From: Phylloscopus collybita
Lineage: Eukaryota; Chordata; Aves; Passeriformes; Phylloscopidae
Assembly: GCA_027886175.1 (NCBI GenBank)
Contig: JAJNNQ010000077.1
Span: forward strand, 5,828,001-5,892,000
DNA: 64,000 nucleotides
Direction: 5' to 3'
Numbering within the stretch: the stretch's first letter is position 1; each line of letters begins with the position of its first letter. Below, piece by piece: positions 31,776 through 41,430 of this stretch. Below the pieces are notes generated by a model. The model searched no databases, was not told where the DNA came from, and worked only from the letters and a program-made list of their open reading frames with translations. The position numbers and the translations under genes are program-made.

Positions 31776-32802
31776 CAACTGGGAGGGGAAGAACTAACAT
31801 GATGAAAGGGTGGCCTTCTCTTACATTGCCAAAGTGCCTGTCATCAAATAGGCCATCTCTGTGAGGAAGGGCTGGCTGTCAGCTTTCTTCTTTCAGTGAA
31901 GTCTGGAGTGGGAAGTCTTTTTATTTTTTCCCTGCTATTAGTAAACATTTCTATCATAGATATATTATGTACACATAATGCTGGGGTAATGGTCTCAATG
32001 GACGAGACAATACGCTGCTTTCTCACTCTTTTGCCCCTACTTTCTCTCCTACCTCCAAGGCTTTTGACTTCTAAAATACTATATTAGCTTTTGTCTTTAG
32101 TATTAAGTCTGAGAACAAGAAGTATAGATTTAATTTCTTTAAGGTTCTTTGGCTGTTTTTCTGTGTGAAAATGAATGCACCAGATGAAATTAGTTTAGAG
32201 TTCCCCTTTTTCCCTGTTGCTTGGCTTAACAGGCTGTTTTAAGTTCCAGTTTTACATGACTTTGACAATATGCTTAATTTGCAAAGGTCTTTCAAGAATA
32301 AGCATTGGTTAGTTGAGTATTGCTCACTTGGATAGTGAATTAATACGATGTTAAGCAGTAATGAAAGCTGGAATTTTCTGTTAAAATGAGACATACCATT
32401 TAGATGTCAGGATTATTGGGAATCTATTATAATAATTTTGCAGTGAATTTACTAGTATGTAGTATTGTATGTATAGGCCTTATTTGACAAGTGACTTCAT
32501 AAAACTGCACAGTTGTTTTGGCTAACAGAAATTTCCAGTGCAAATACTGTTGTTCTTACAATTTGGAATTAGATTTTTTAAACTTCTGAATTGTCAAAGA
32601 AGGGAAACATTTTTGAAAAAAAAAAAACCACATGTAAATTAATCCCAAAGTCTTACATGTAACAAATGTTCATCTGATAGGCAGTATTGTTGTTGATAAC
32701 TACTTATCTATCATTAAGTGTTACTGTGTTATCTATCACTAAGTGTTACTGTTATTGTATTTGGGTAGAGACTGGACAAGGTAGAGGTCTTGTCAAGTCT
32801 CT
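31776..32802 (+). other. AT-rich non-coding segment of ERV-C
   Basis: About 1 kb between the RIMBP stop and the PPT, with no long ORF and no pol or env similarity seen. Composition and position fit a captured 3' UTR or viral 3' non-coding DNA. A short duplication of TATCATTAAGTGTTACTGT-like words lies at about 32707-32755. Confidence 0.5.
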
Positions 32803-32814
32803 AAAAGGGGGGAC
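32803..32814 (+). promoter_or_regulatory. ERV-C polypurine tract
   Basis: AAAAGGGGGGAC immediately before the TGTTGCC start of the 3' LTR. It confirms plus-strand orientation. Confidence 0.8.
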
Positions 32815-33212
32815 TGTTGCCTGAAGTTTTGGGTTTTCGGTGTTTCATTCTAATGAGCAGGCTGTCTGCTCATCACCGGGTGTGGGAGCTGGGTAGTTTG
32901 GGTTTCGGCGGGATTCACAGCTTCAAGGACACTCTTCCTCAGCTCCGGGCCCCCAAAGACAAACAACGGAGAAGGATAGAACATCGTCATCGTCATCTGG
33001 AGTGATTGATTGGACAACGAATGGGGCATGTGCAAAATGGACTGGAATCTAGAAAAAGGGGGGGTGCCGGGAACTCGGTCTCCTTTTTGACTTGCATGTC
33101 AGAGCAAACCCCGGCAGCTGTGGCAGCTGCCGGGGCTGGCCTTGAAGGCCAGGAATAAAATTTATGGCTGCCTTACCCTAGCTCAGCATCTGCCCTGTTG
33201 TCTCCGGCAACA
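32815..33212 (+). repeat. ERV-C 3' LTR
   Basis: 398 bp, TGTTGCC to CCGGCAACA, about 98% identical to 28309-28705. The following bases CTGGG compare with CAGGG before the 5' LTR, four of five, so a target duplication is possible but not proven. The flank beyond is a different ERV and not the sequence expected from the duplication arm. Confidence 0.93.
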
Positions 33213-33957
33213 CTGGGACTACTTTGGGGAGGTGGGCTATGGGGGAAACACAACTCATCATCACTATCACTACTACACGGGTATGGTGATTTGGCAGGTG
33301 AGGGAATAGGCTGCTCAGTCTTTTCCTTTCCTAGGGGAACTGAGGTGGGGGTTAAGTGGGACAATTCTCTTCAACCCGTTTCTTCCCTTCATCTACCCTG
33401 CCTTTAGGAGGTGATCTGAACAGATCTGCTAACTCCTGTTCTTGCTTTTCTGCATGATGGACTTTATCAGGCTGTGTGCACCTCTGGTTTATAGAGCAGG
33501 CATCACAGCATTGCCTGGGTTTCCCTCTATTAGCCTTGTTGTCTTTTTCCAAAGCTAGTACAAAGGGGTCAGAGGGAGGTTTAATCCCATAACTTCTCTG
33601 CCATTCTGGATGGTTTTGGAAGAACAGAAGCACATATCAGCATAGGTCACCTCCTCCCATTTTTCCTCCCTTCTTAGAAATAACATCAGCTGCAGTAAGG
33701 TACCCAAAGATATCCAAATCCTTGGGCTCCAAATTTTTCCCACAGACTAGACTCACTATCTGACACTGATCATGTGCTACTTCCCAACTATAGTATCTCG
33801 GGAGCTCTGGGATACACTTGGGGCATCTAGGTCTTCTTCTGTGGGATAGACAAGACCATCTCCTTTTGCACCCTCTGCAGCAGAGAAGGACCCAACTTGG
33901 ATGCCATCCTGGTTCCCAATGAGAAATTGTCAGCCCACACACAATGCAAGGGGTCAC
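33213..33957 (-). pseudogene. gag: ERV-D Gag N-terminal fragment
   Basis: Minus-strand reading frame from a Met at 33957, 106 codons to TGA at 33637-33639, then in the same frame for 93 more codons to 33352. The N-terminus is Cys-rich (CIVCG, CCRGC, CPKC), which could bind zinc. After the stop comes FFQNHPEWQ and DPFVLALEKDN, resembling avian ERV matrix regions in my judgement. Downstream sequence is lost at 33213, where the ERV-C LTR ends. Classification as Gag is an inference from appearance and from the surrounding retroviral DNA. Confidence 0.45.
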
Positions 33958-34790
33958 CCTTATTCATCCCCACTGCCGTGGGTTTCTGAGATTGTCCTCA
34001 ACTGGGGGTAGTCCCAGTCAAAAGCCAAATGAGTATTCCTTCAAGTTCAATACAATCCTTTTAAAAGCATCCTCGCTCTCCTTCAGTTCTTTCACTCAAC
34101 ATTAACCCAATCCTCTCCTAAATTCAAAAATACATTCAGTTCAAGCCCAAACCACATAGAGAGTGCTTCCCTGGATGGCCAGGCTCTTGTGGCTCCAACC
34201 CAATCTTTGCTGGCCACCTTTAACAATTCACTGAGGACAAACAGCTCCTTTTAATACAAAAATTCCCAGCTTACTGCAATTATAATGTTTGACACAAGAT
34301 GGCCATGTTAGCATAAATTAAGTAGAGAGGGATTAAACCTGTTGCAATTGTAACTTTTAACACAAGATGGTAGCGTTGCCTCAAAAATACACAGCTCACC
34401 ACACACATTCGAGATGCAGAAAAAGGCAGCTCACCAAAATAGCAGCAATAAACAAGGATTTACCCAATTCACCCCCCAAACAGATGTCAACTCTTTATTG
34501 GATAATTGGGACTAAATTAGTCTCAAATAGACACCATTTTAGCTCACTTTCTCAACTTGTTAGAGAGAGCTCACATCTCCTGAGTTTTTAATAGATAAGG
34601 ATAACAAATTTCAGAGTGAGACTTCCAAAACAATGTCTCCTGAGTTTAATTCCCCTGACCTTGGAGCAGGAAAGAGACAGGCAATCCCACTGTATCAGAG
34701 CCCAGGAATCCTTGGATCTGACACAGAGGCACGTGACTAACTGAATAAAGGTGGTATTTTGTTTGTTTTAGCACCTGAGTTAGGTGTTAG
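33958..34790 (-). other. Probable ERV-D leader and LTR
   Basis: Sequence upstream of the ERV-D gag. AATAAA occurs on the minus strand near 34493. An imperfect internal repeat (TGCAATT...ACACAAGATGG) occurs at about 34277 and 34344. LTR limits and PBS could not be fixed. Confidence 0.3.
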
Positions 34791-35095
34791 GAGAACTCTT
34801 CTAGTTTTGTTTGGTGTGGAAAGATCCCCATGGGTCCAAACGGAGCTGCTTTTATGTTCATTTGTCAGGCATCAGGAAGCAAGCCTCAATTGTTACAAAG
34901 AGGGGCCTCATGGAGCCCAGGACACCACTGGAACACCCTGGAATCCCATGGGAGCAAGGCTCCACTTTCACCAAGTGGGGCCTCTTGGGACACAGGTGCC
35001 CCTGGGCCATGGCCAGGCCTTGTAGAAACAAGGCTCCATCATTGCTCAGCACGGCCTGACAGGGCCTGGGAGGAAACTGTGTCACAGTGGATTCT
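34790..35095. other. Degenerate sequence related to the 38-bp minisatellite
   Basis: Words such as GGGGCCTCATGGAGCCCAGG and TCCCATGGGAGCAAGG recall the minisatellite unit but are not in register. It leads into the next array. Confidence 0.4.
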
Positions 35096-35958
35096 GATGG
35101 AATGCACCCCCTGCAGTGACCACACCCATCCAGTGACCACTGCATTGATCACACCCACCTCAGTGACCACATCCCCCTGATTGACCACTACCCCACTGAC
35201 CACACCTACCCCACTGGCAACACCCAATGGACCAGACCCATCAAAATGGCCTCACCCACCCCTTTGACAACATCCTAAAATGGCCACACCTGCTCCATTG
35301 ATTACATCCTGCACATTGACCACTCCTATCCCAATGACCACACATCCACACTGACCACACAAACTGCAGTGACCACACCCATCCCAATGACCACACCCAC
35401 CCTCCAATGACCACACCTTAATGACCACACTGACCACACTCACCCCACTGACCACTCCCCACTGACCACACTCCACTGACCACCCCACTGACCATAACAC
35501 TGACCATAACCACTGAGCACACCCAATGACTGCACCCACTGACCACACCCACTGCCCACCCCAACAACCACCCCACTGAGCACACCCACTGACCACCCCC
35601 ATTGACAACACCTCACCACACCCACTGACCAACCCAATGACCACTCCCCTCTGAGCACACCCACTGACCACACCACTGCCCACACCCCAGTGACCACCCC
35701 ACTGATCATACCCACTGACCAAACCCACTGCCCACCACAAGGAAAACCCAATGACCACACCCATTGAGCCCACCCACTGGCTACTCTCATTGACCATCCC
35801 TCACTGACCACACCCAGTGACCACACCCAGTGACCACACCCTCTGTGCACACCCACTGACAGTAACTCCTCACTGACCACCCCACTGACCCCTCCACACT
35901 GTCCAACTCAATGAACAACCCCACTCACAACCCCAATGACTACACCCCAGTGACCACC
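35095..35958. repeat. (TGACCACACCCAC)n minisatellite
   Basis: Array of ~12-13-bp units built on CACTGACCACACCC, degenerate in places. Long minus-strand ORFs of 145-181 codons rich in Val, Trp, Gly and Ser are read-through of the repeat. Confidence 0.9.
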
Positions 35959-36642
35959 TGTAAGAGGTTGTCCCAAAGTCCCTCATCTGCTTCATGACCA
36001 TTGCCAAGGATGAAGACTGAAGACCCCAAAAGAGACTGGAACACAAACCTGAGACCCCAATACAGGAGTTCTGGCCTGGCTGAGGTGGGATGTCTGCCAA
36101 CCACTGTCTGCAGGTGTACTCGTTGGACCAATGCATCCCCATGGGAACCCACGTGGAAACAATGGGCACACCACAGCAGACTGGTTTTGGGCTGGTTTGT
36201 CCTGTACTTGCCCTGTACCTGTTCCCTGAGTGGACATTTGCTCTAAACATGCACAAGCGTTGGAGCACTTTTTCCTGTCTCAGTGCACCTACTGATGGTC
36301 TCCCCACCTTCTGGCCAGTTACCTCTTGCTTTGGAAAGGACTATAAAGAGACCCCCTAGGATAACCTGAATTGGAGATCGTCCCACGGAAAAAGCCATGT
36401 CTATTGGTCAGCGTGCGCCATGAGGGCTTTGTCTCTCTGTTGTTAGCTATACCCCTTCTTTTCTCTCTCTTTCTCTCTCTCTCTCCTCCCACTCCCTTTC
36501 CCTGTGTCACATACAGTGCTGTGTGCACTTAATAAAGTGCACTGCTGTTGAGAGCAAATTGTTGTTGTCCCCTGCTGTGTCTTTCGTGCTCTGAGATCAC
36601 TCGAACCATCACGACCCCTGCCTGCATTAGTGGGTTGTGACA
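35959..36642 (+). repeat. Solo LTR between two minisatellites
   Basis: TGTAAGAGGTTG to GTTGTGACA, 684 bp. TATA box (CTATAAAG) near 36340, AATAAA near 36531, and a CT-rich stretch (36440-36490). The left flank is the 13-bp minisatellite and the right flank the 38-bp minisatellite, with no visible target duplication. Confidence 0.75.
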
Positions 36643-37150
36643 AGGGTCCCTGGTGACACTGCAGGATCTTGTGTGACCAGGGCTCCTCTGTGACACTGCA
36701 GCTCCAAAGAATTCATGGTGGCCCTCTGAGGCCTCAATGAACCAAGAGGCCACTGTGACACTGCAGGGCCTTGTGGAACCATGCAGAGCATTGGGACAGA
36801 GCAGGACCTGGTGTCATGATGGGGCCATTGTGACACTGCAGGGCCCCATGGAACCAAGGGGCCAGGGTTGCTCCTCAGGGACTCCTGGAATGAAGGAAAC
36901 ATGTTGGACATCGTGGTGCCCCTTGGGAGCAAGAGGCCATTGTGACCCTGTGGAACCAAGGAGACCATTGCTGCACTGCCAGACCTCGTGGAACCAAGGA
37001 TCCATTGTGACCCTGCAGGGCAAAAGGATCCAAGGGACTTTGTGACACCAAGGGGTCCCATGGAACCCAAGGGACATTGTGACACTAGGAGGCCTCATGG
37101 AATCATGGAGACCAGAGTGACACACTAGGGCCTCATGGTACCATGGTGAC
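36643..37150. repeat. Minisatellite array M2, ~38-bp unit
   Basis: About 13 copies of the same unit as at 2463-4236 and 43563-45505. Confidence 0.85.
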
Positions 37151-37159
37151 ACCAAGTTG

Positions 37160-37760
37160 GCTGGGAGTGTGGATCTGCTGGAGGGCAGGAGGGCTCTGCA
37201 CAGGGCCCTGGACACGCTGGATCCAGGGAACAAATCCAACAATGTCAGGCTGAAGAAGACCAAAGGCCGGGTCCTGCACTTTGGCCACAACAACCCCTGC
37301 AGTGCTACAGGCTGGGGACAGAGTGGCTGGACAGTGGCCAGGCAAAAAGGGACCTGCAGGGACTGATGGACAGCAGGCTGGACATGAGGCAGCAGTGTGC
37401 CCAGGGGGCCAAGAAGGCCAATGGCTCCTGGCCTGGATCAGGAATGGTGTGGCCAGCAGAAGAAGGACAGAGATTCTTCCCCTGTGCTCAGCACTGGTGG
37501 AGCAGCACCTCGAGTGCTGTGTCCAGTTCTGGGCCCCCCAATTGAGGAAGGACATGGAGGGACTGGAGCGTGTCCAGAGAAGGGCAACAAGGCTGGTGAG
37601 GGGTCTGGAGCACAAGTCTTGTGAATAGTGGCTGAGGGAGCCGGGGTTGTTTATCCTGGAGGAGGCTTAAGGGAGACAAGACAGTGTCAGGGCACAGGTT
37701 GGACTTGATGATGTCCAAGGTCTTTCCTAACCATGCTAATGCTGTGATTCTCAGAATTAG
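37160..37760 (+). mobile_element. CR1 LINE fragment with 3' end
   Basis: Same family as at 27610-28085, continuing further to the 3' terminus: CAGGTTGGACTTGATGATGTC, then AAGGTCTTTCCTAACC and GTGATTCTCAG. The RT C-terminus is recognisable but broken. Confidence 0.88.
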
Positions 37761-38224
37761 AAACAGCAGCAGTTGCAGGATGAGCCCTAGGCCTCCTCTT
37801 CTGAATGTCCAGCAGCCCAGGTGCCTCAGCTTCTCCTCACAGCCCCAAAGCCCATCCTGTCAGTCCTGCAGAGCCTCTGCAGCTCCTCCTCATTGCCCAC
37901 AACAGGGAGCCCCACAGGCAGATACAGCAGCCCAAAGGTGCCCCCCTGGCCTGGGGTGCCTCTGGCAAGGGAGCAGCAGCAGGCACTGCAGGAGCCTGCA
38001 GAAAATTCCTGAAGCACTTGGAGGATGATCCTGCTCCCCAAGGGACATTCCCATGGTGCCAAGTAAGGAAGTGAAATGGGGAGTGGGGCCAAAAAGGAAA
38101 AGGGCAACCAGGGATGGGCTGTTTGCAGGGGAGGGGATAGGGGTGGGAAGCAGTAAGAAACTTGTACCAGGGAAAAGCCAAGAAAGCCAAAGTGAAGCAA
38201 AGGAAATGGTCAAGGCAGTTTGGG
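37761..38224. other. Unassigned intergenic sequence
   Basis: CR1-like words on the minus strand around 37820-37890 (CCTCAGCTTCTCCTCACAG), otherwise nothing recognised. Confidence 0.35.
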
Positions 38225-39310
38225 GGTGTCTGCCAGGCATCCCTGACTCTGAGCAACAACCTCTGCAGTGGCACAGCAAACTCCCAGCTCATAGGAACAA
38301 ACATTCTGGCTGACTTCAGAGGCCACCACAAACCTGAGGGGTTTCCCTGCTGTGGTCCAGCCCTTCCTGGCCCCAGGGGCTGCTGGCATTTGTGCTCCCT
38401 CAGCTTCATCTCCCCACACCAAGCCCATGGGGGTGCTCAGGCCTGCTCTGGGCAGGGCAAACAGGGGCTCCTGAGGCAGTGCTGCCGTGGCTGTGCCTGC
38501 AAGGCTGCGGCAGCTGTGTGAGCTGGGGGAGAGGCCAGGGCTGCAGAGGGGGGATGTTGTTGGCAGGTGCATGAGGAGGCTGTGGGCCGCTGGCCTGGGG
38601 TGTCCAGCGCAGTGGAGATGGATCAGGCCCTGCTCTGCTGCTCCTTGCCGTGTGCTTGCCCAGGGCCCTTGCAGAGCCCCAGCCGTGCTGTTTGCCCCCA
38701 GCCTGCCCACGGCCAGCCTGGGGCTGCTGCCGGGGCTTTTCTCTGCTCAGCATTGGCCTGGGCAATGTGTTGTGGAGAGAGCCTGGGCAAGGAGCCTGCA
38801 GCCCCCAGGCCCTGGCCTGAGGCCTCAGCACTGCTGCTGTGCCAGCAGTGCCCATGGCCTGTCCCTGCTGCAGCCCCGGCACTGCCACCCCCAGCCCTGT
38901 GCCCGGCCCCGAGAGCACTCAGGCCCTACAGCAACAGCAGGGCCAGGAGGGCAGCGGGGCAGGGCCACGGCAGCAGCACTGGCAGCACCAAGTGCTGCTG
39001 CTGCTGCTGGCCACAGCTGCTGTGCCAGCACTGATCTGCCCCCAGCTCTGCACACAGACATTGCTGCTGCAGCTGCAGACAAGGGAACCAAAGGGGCATC
39101 TCTGCAGGAAACTTGGCTGGGACATCCTTGAGTTCCTTTAAAGCCACCAAGAACACAGCCTTTCATCTATATAGACTGTGGTAAGAGGGGAGTTGAAAGC
39201 AAAGAAAATGAGAAATGGCACAAAGAATGGCTTTTATTTCTGGACATGATTAAAAATATAAAATACAGGGAAAAAAATAACCAAAACAACAAGTAATAAC
39301 AAAGATTACT

Positions 39311-39316
39311 TTTATT
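39311..39316 (-). terminator. Polyadenylation signal of OR-2
   Basis: AATAAA on the minus strand, about 20 bp after the OR-2 stop. Confidence 0.6.
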
Positions 39317-39334
39317 ATAACTGACTTTCAGAAA

Positions 39335-40279
39335 TTAGGTAGCAGTTAAATGTTTCTGAAACCATCCAGTCATCATTGTCCACATTGCAGCCTTGAGCTC
39401 CTGGTTCCTCAGGCTGTAGATGAGGGGGTTCAGGGCTGGAGGCACCACCGAGTACAGAACTGAGAGGGCCAGATCCAGGGATGGGGAGGACATGGAGGGG
39501 GGCTTCAAGTGAGCAAATATTATTGTGCTGAGGAACAGGGAGACCACGGCCAAGTGAGGGAGGCAGGTGGAAAAGGCTTTGTGCCGTCCCTGCTCAGAGG
39601 GGATCCTCAGCACAGCCCTGAAGATCTGCACATAGGAGAAAACAATGAACACAAAACAGCCAAGTGCTAAAGAGATGGAAAATACAATGAGCCCAGCTTC
39701 CCTGAGGTAGGAGTCTGAGCAGGAGAGCTTCAGGATCTGTGGGATTTCACAGAAGAACTGGCCCAGGGCATTGCCATGGCACAGGGGCAGAGAAAATGTA
39801 TTGGCTGTGTGCATGAGAGCAATGAGAAAGGCACTGGCCCAGGCAGCTGCTGCCATGTGGGCACAAGCTCTGCTGCCCAGGAGGGTCCTGTAGTGCAGGG
39901 GTTTGCAGATGGACACGTAGCGGTCGTAACACATGATGGTCAGGAGATAGTACTCTGCTCCAAGTAAGAACAGAAAGAAGAAGAGCTGTGCAGCACATCC
40001 TGAATAAGAGATGTTCCTGGTGTCCCAGAGGGAATTGTGCATGGCTTTGGGGACAGTGGTGAGGATGCAGCCCAGGTCGGTGAGGGCCAGGTTGAGCAGG
40101 AAGAAGAACATGGGGCTGTGCAGGTGGTGGCCGCAGGCTACGGCGCTGATGATGAGGCCGTTGCCCAGGAGGGCAGCCAGGGAGATGCCCAGGAAGAGGC
40201 AGAAGTGCAGGAGCTGCAGCTGCCGCCTGTCTGCCAATGCCAGCAGGAGGAAGTGCCTGATGGAGCTGCTGTTGGACAT
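39335..40279 (-). CDS. OR-2: OR14-like olfactory receptor, intact, 314 aa
   Basis: Class A odorant receptor of olfactory sensory neurons, coupling to Golf (family knowledge). Intact single exon. N-glycosylation site NSS at residue 3. TM1 with Asn40 in LLGNGL; SPMFFFLLNLALTD (55-68) in TM2; MCYDRYVSIC (116-125) after TM3, with Asp119-Arg120-Tyr121; conserved loop Cys95 and a Cys cluster at 167, 177 and 187; FSYVQIFRAV (214-223); KAFSTCLPH (234-242); PALNPLIYSLRN (281-292). Length is normal for the family. The start was chosen because all three copies share MSNSSSI. Upstream, CTGCAG at 40303-40308 gives a possible 3' splice site. An out-of-frame ATG precedes the start. Tail LTAT extends 4 residues beyond OR-3. 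Confidence 0.96.
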   Translation of the reverse strand: MSNSSSIRHFLLLALADRRQLQLLHFCLFLGISLAALLGNGLIISAVACGHHLHSPMFFFLLNLALTDLGCILTTVPKAMHNSLWDTRNISYSGCAAQLFFFLFLLGAEYYLLTIMCYDRYVSICKPLHYRTLLGSRACAHMAAAAWASAFLIALMHTANTFSLPLCHGNALGQFFCEIPQILKLSCSDSYLREAGLIVFSISLALGCFVFIVFSYVQIFRAVLRIPSEQGRHKAFSTCLPHLAVVSLFLSTIIFAHLKPPSMSSPSLDLALSVLYSVVPPALNPLIYSLRNQELKAAMWTMMTGWFQKHLTAT

Positions 40280-40330
40280 TTCCTGCCCCTGGACATTCTA
40301 ACCTGCAGAAGGACGAAATACAGGGACATC

Positions 40331-41430
40331 TGAGGGGAGATTTCTCATAGAAGAATGGAAGTCCTTTCTCTTAGACCCTTCCCAGCCACTAAACACCTCC
40401 CCGCTGTGTATGTTCAGGGGATCTTGTTTACTTTTTTCCTGAAGCCTTGATTGCTGCTGGCCAGTGTTGTGTGATTAGCCAGACCTTGAGCTGCAGGATA
40501 CCTAGGAGTTGGCCCTGACCCCCAGCCAGTGCAGGACTGGTGCCTGTCCTGATGGTTTAACTTGGAGAAAGCATGTGCTCCGAAGGCACAGGAGCTGCCA
40601 GGTCAATGGAGATTGGAGGAGGCAGAAGGAGAGGTTCTGCTGCACCTGGGGAGAACAGAGTCCAGTGAGGCAGGAGGATTGTCTGAGCCTTAGTGCAGAC
40701 TGAGGGGAGCTGCTCTGTCCCTCTCTCCTGTTCCCAGGTGCACTGGACTGGCACCTTTTTGTGCTCCGTTCCCATGGTTCCCTGGAAATGCAGGAGACAC
40801 TGCTGAGAACAGAGGGATCCCTGGCACACAGAGTGGCTCCTGCCTTTCCCAAAGTCAGGGAGAGTCAGCTCATTCCCAGCCTGCCAGCCTGCCCTGCCCA
40901 GAGCTCCCCAGGCAGAGGGAGCTGGGACACCCCACTGCTGTGCTCAGCCTGAGCAGAGGGAGCCCAAGGGCTGGGCCTGAGCCTGCAGCTGGAAGTGCCA
41001 TTCCCAGAGAGCCCCTCAGCAATGGCAGCAGCAGCTGAGCAAGGCAAGGAGAGAGAGAGCCGGGCCCTGAGGAAAAGCCTTTCCCTGCCCAGCCCTGCCC
41101 AGCCCCTGCAGTGCAGGCAGCAGCAGTGCAGGACAGTGGCCCTCAGGCCCTGGGCAGCAGGCAATGGGCACATGGCAGCAGAGATGCCCTTCATCTCTGG
41201 AGCTGCTCTGCCGGCCCAGGAGGGGACTGAGGGCCCCCAGCCCCCGGGCTGAGGGCTGTGCTGGCTGCCAGGGGACACAGCAGCTGTGCTGCTCAGGCCA
41301 GTGTCTGCCCTGCAGGGCAGGGCTGGCAGCTGCCACATCTCCCCTGCAGCAGCAGCAGCAGCAGGGCTGCCCTCAGCACTGCCTCCCTCCCTCCCTGCCC
41401 AGGGCTCTGCTGCTGCAGCTGTCCCAGCCC
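40331..41430. other. Non-coding sequence between OR-2 and D2
   Basis: GC-rich with short overlapping ORFs and no domain. Parts resemble sequence upstream of the other ORs (52240-53050). No exon recognised. Confidence 0.4.

Larger units (their letters stand above)
38225..40330 (-). repeat. OR duplicon B, direct copy of 50140-52240
   Basis: Includes the GC-rich 3' flank (38250-39145) and OR-2. The match to 50165-51050 is nearly base for base. GC-rich ORFs of 170 and 214 codons on both strands (38406-38918 and 38487-39131) recur in the copy but look like compositional artefacts. Confidence 0.8.

Noticed and set aside
35250..35880. Val/Trp/Gly-rich ORFs of 145-181 codons on the minus strand
   Set aside because: Read-through of the 12-13-bp TGACCACACCC array in overlapping frames.
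38487..39131. 214-codon and 170-codon ORFs on opposite strands of the OR flank module
   Set aside because: GC-rich DNA is open in almost all frames here; no domain, and both strands cannot be favoured at once.
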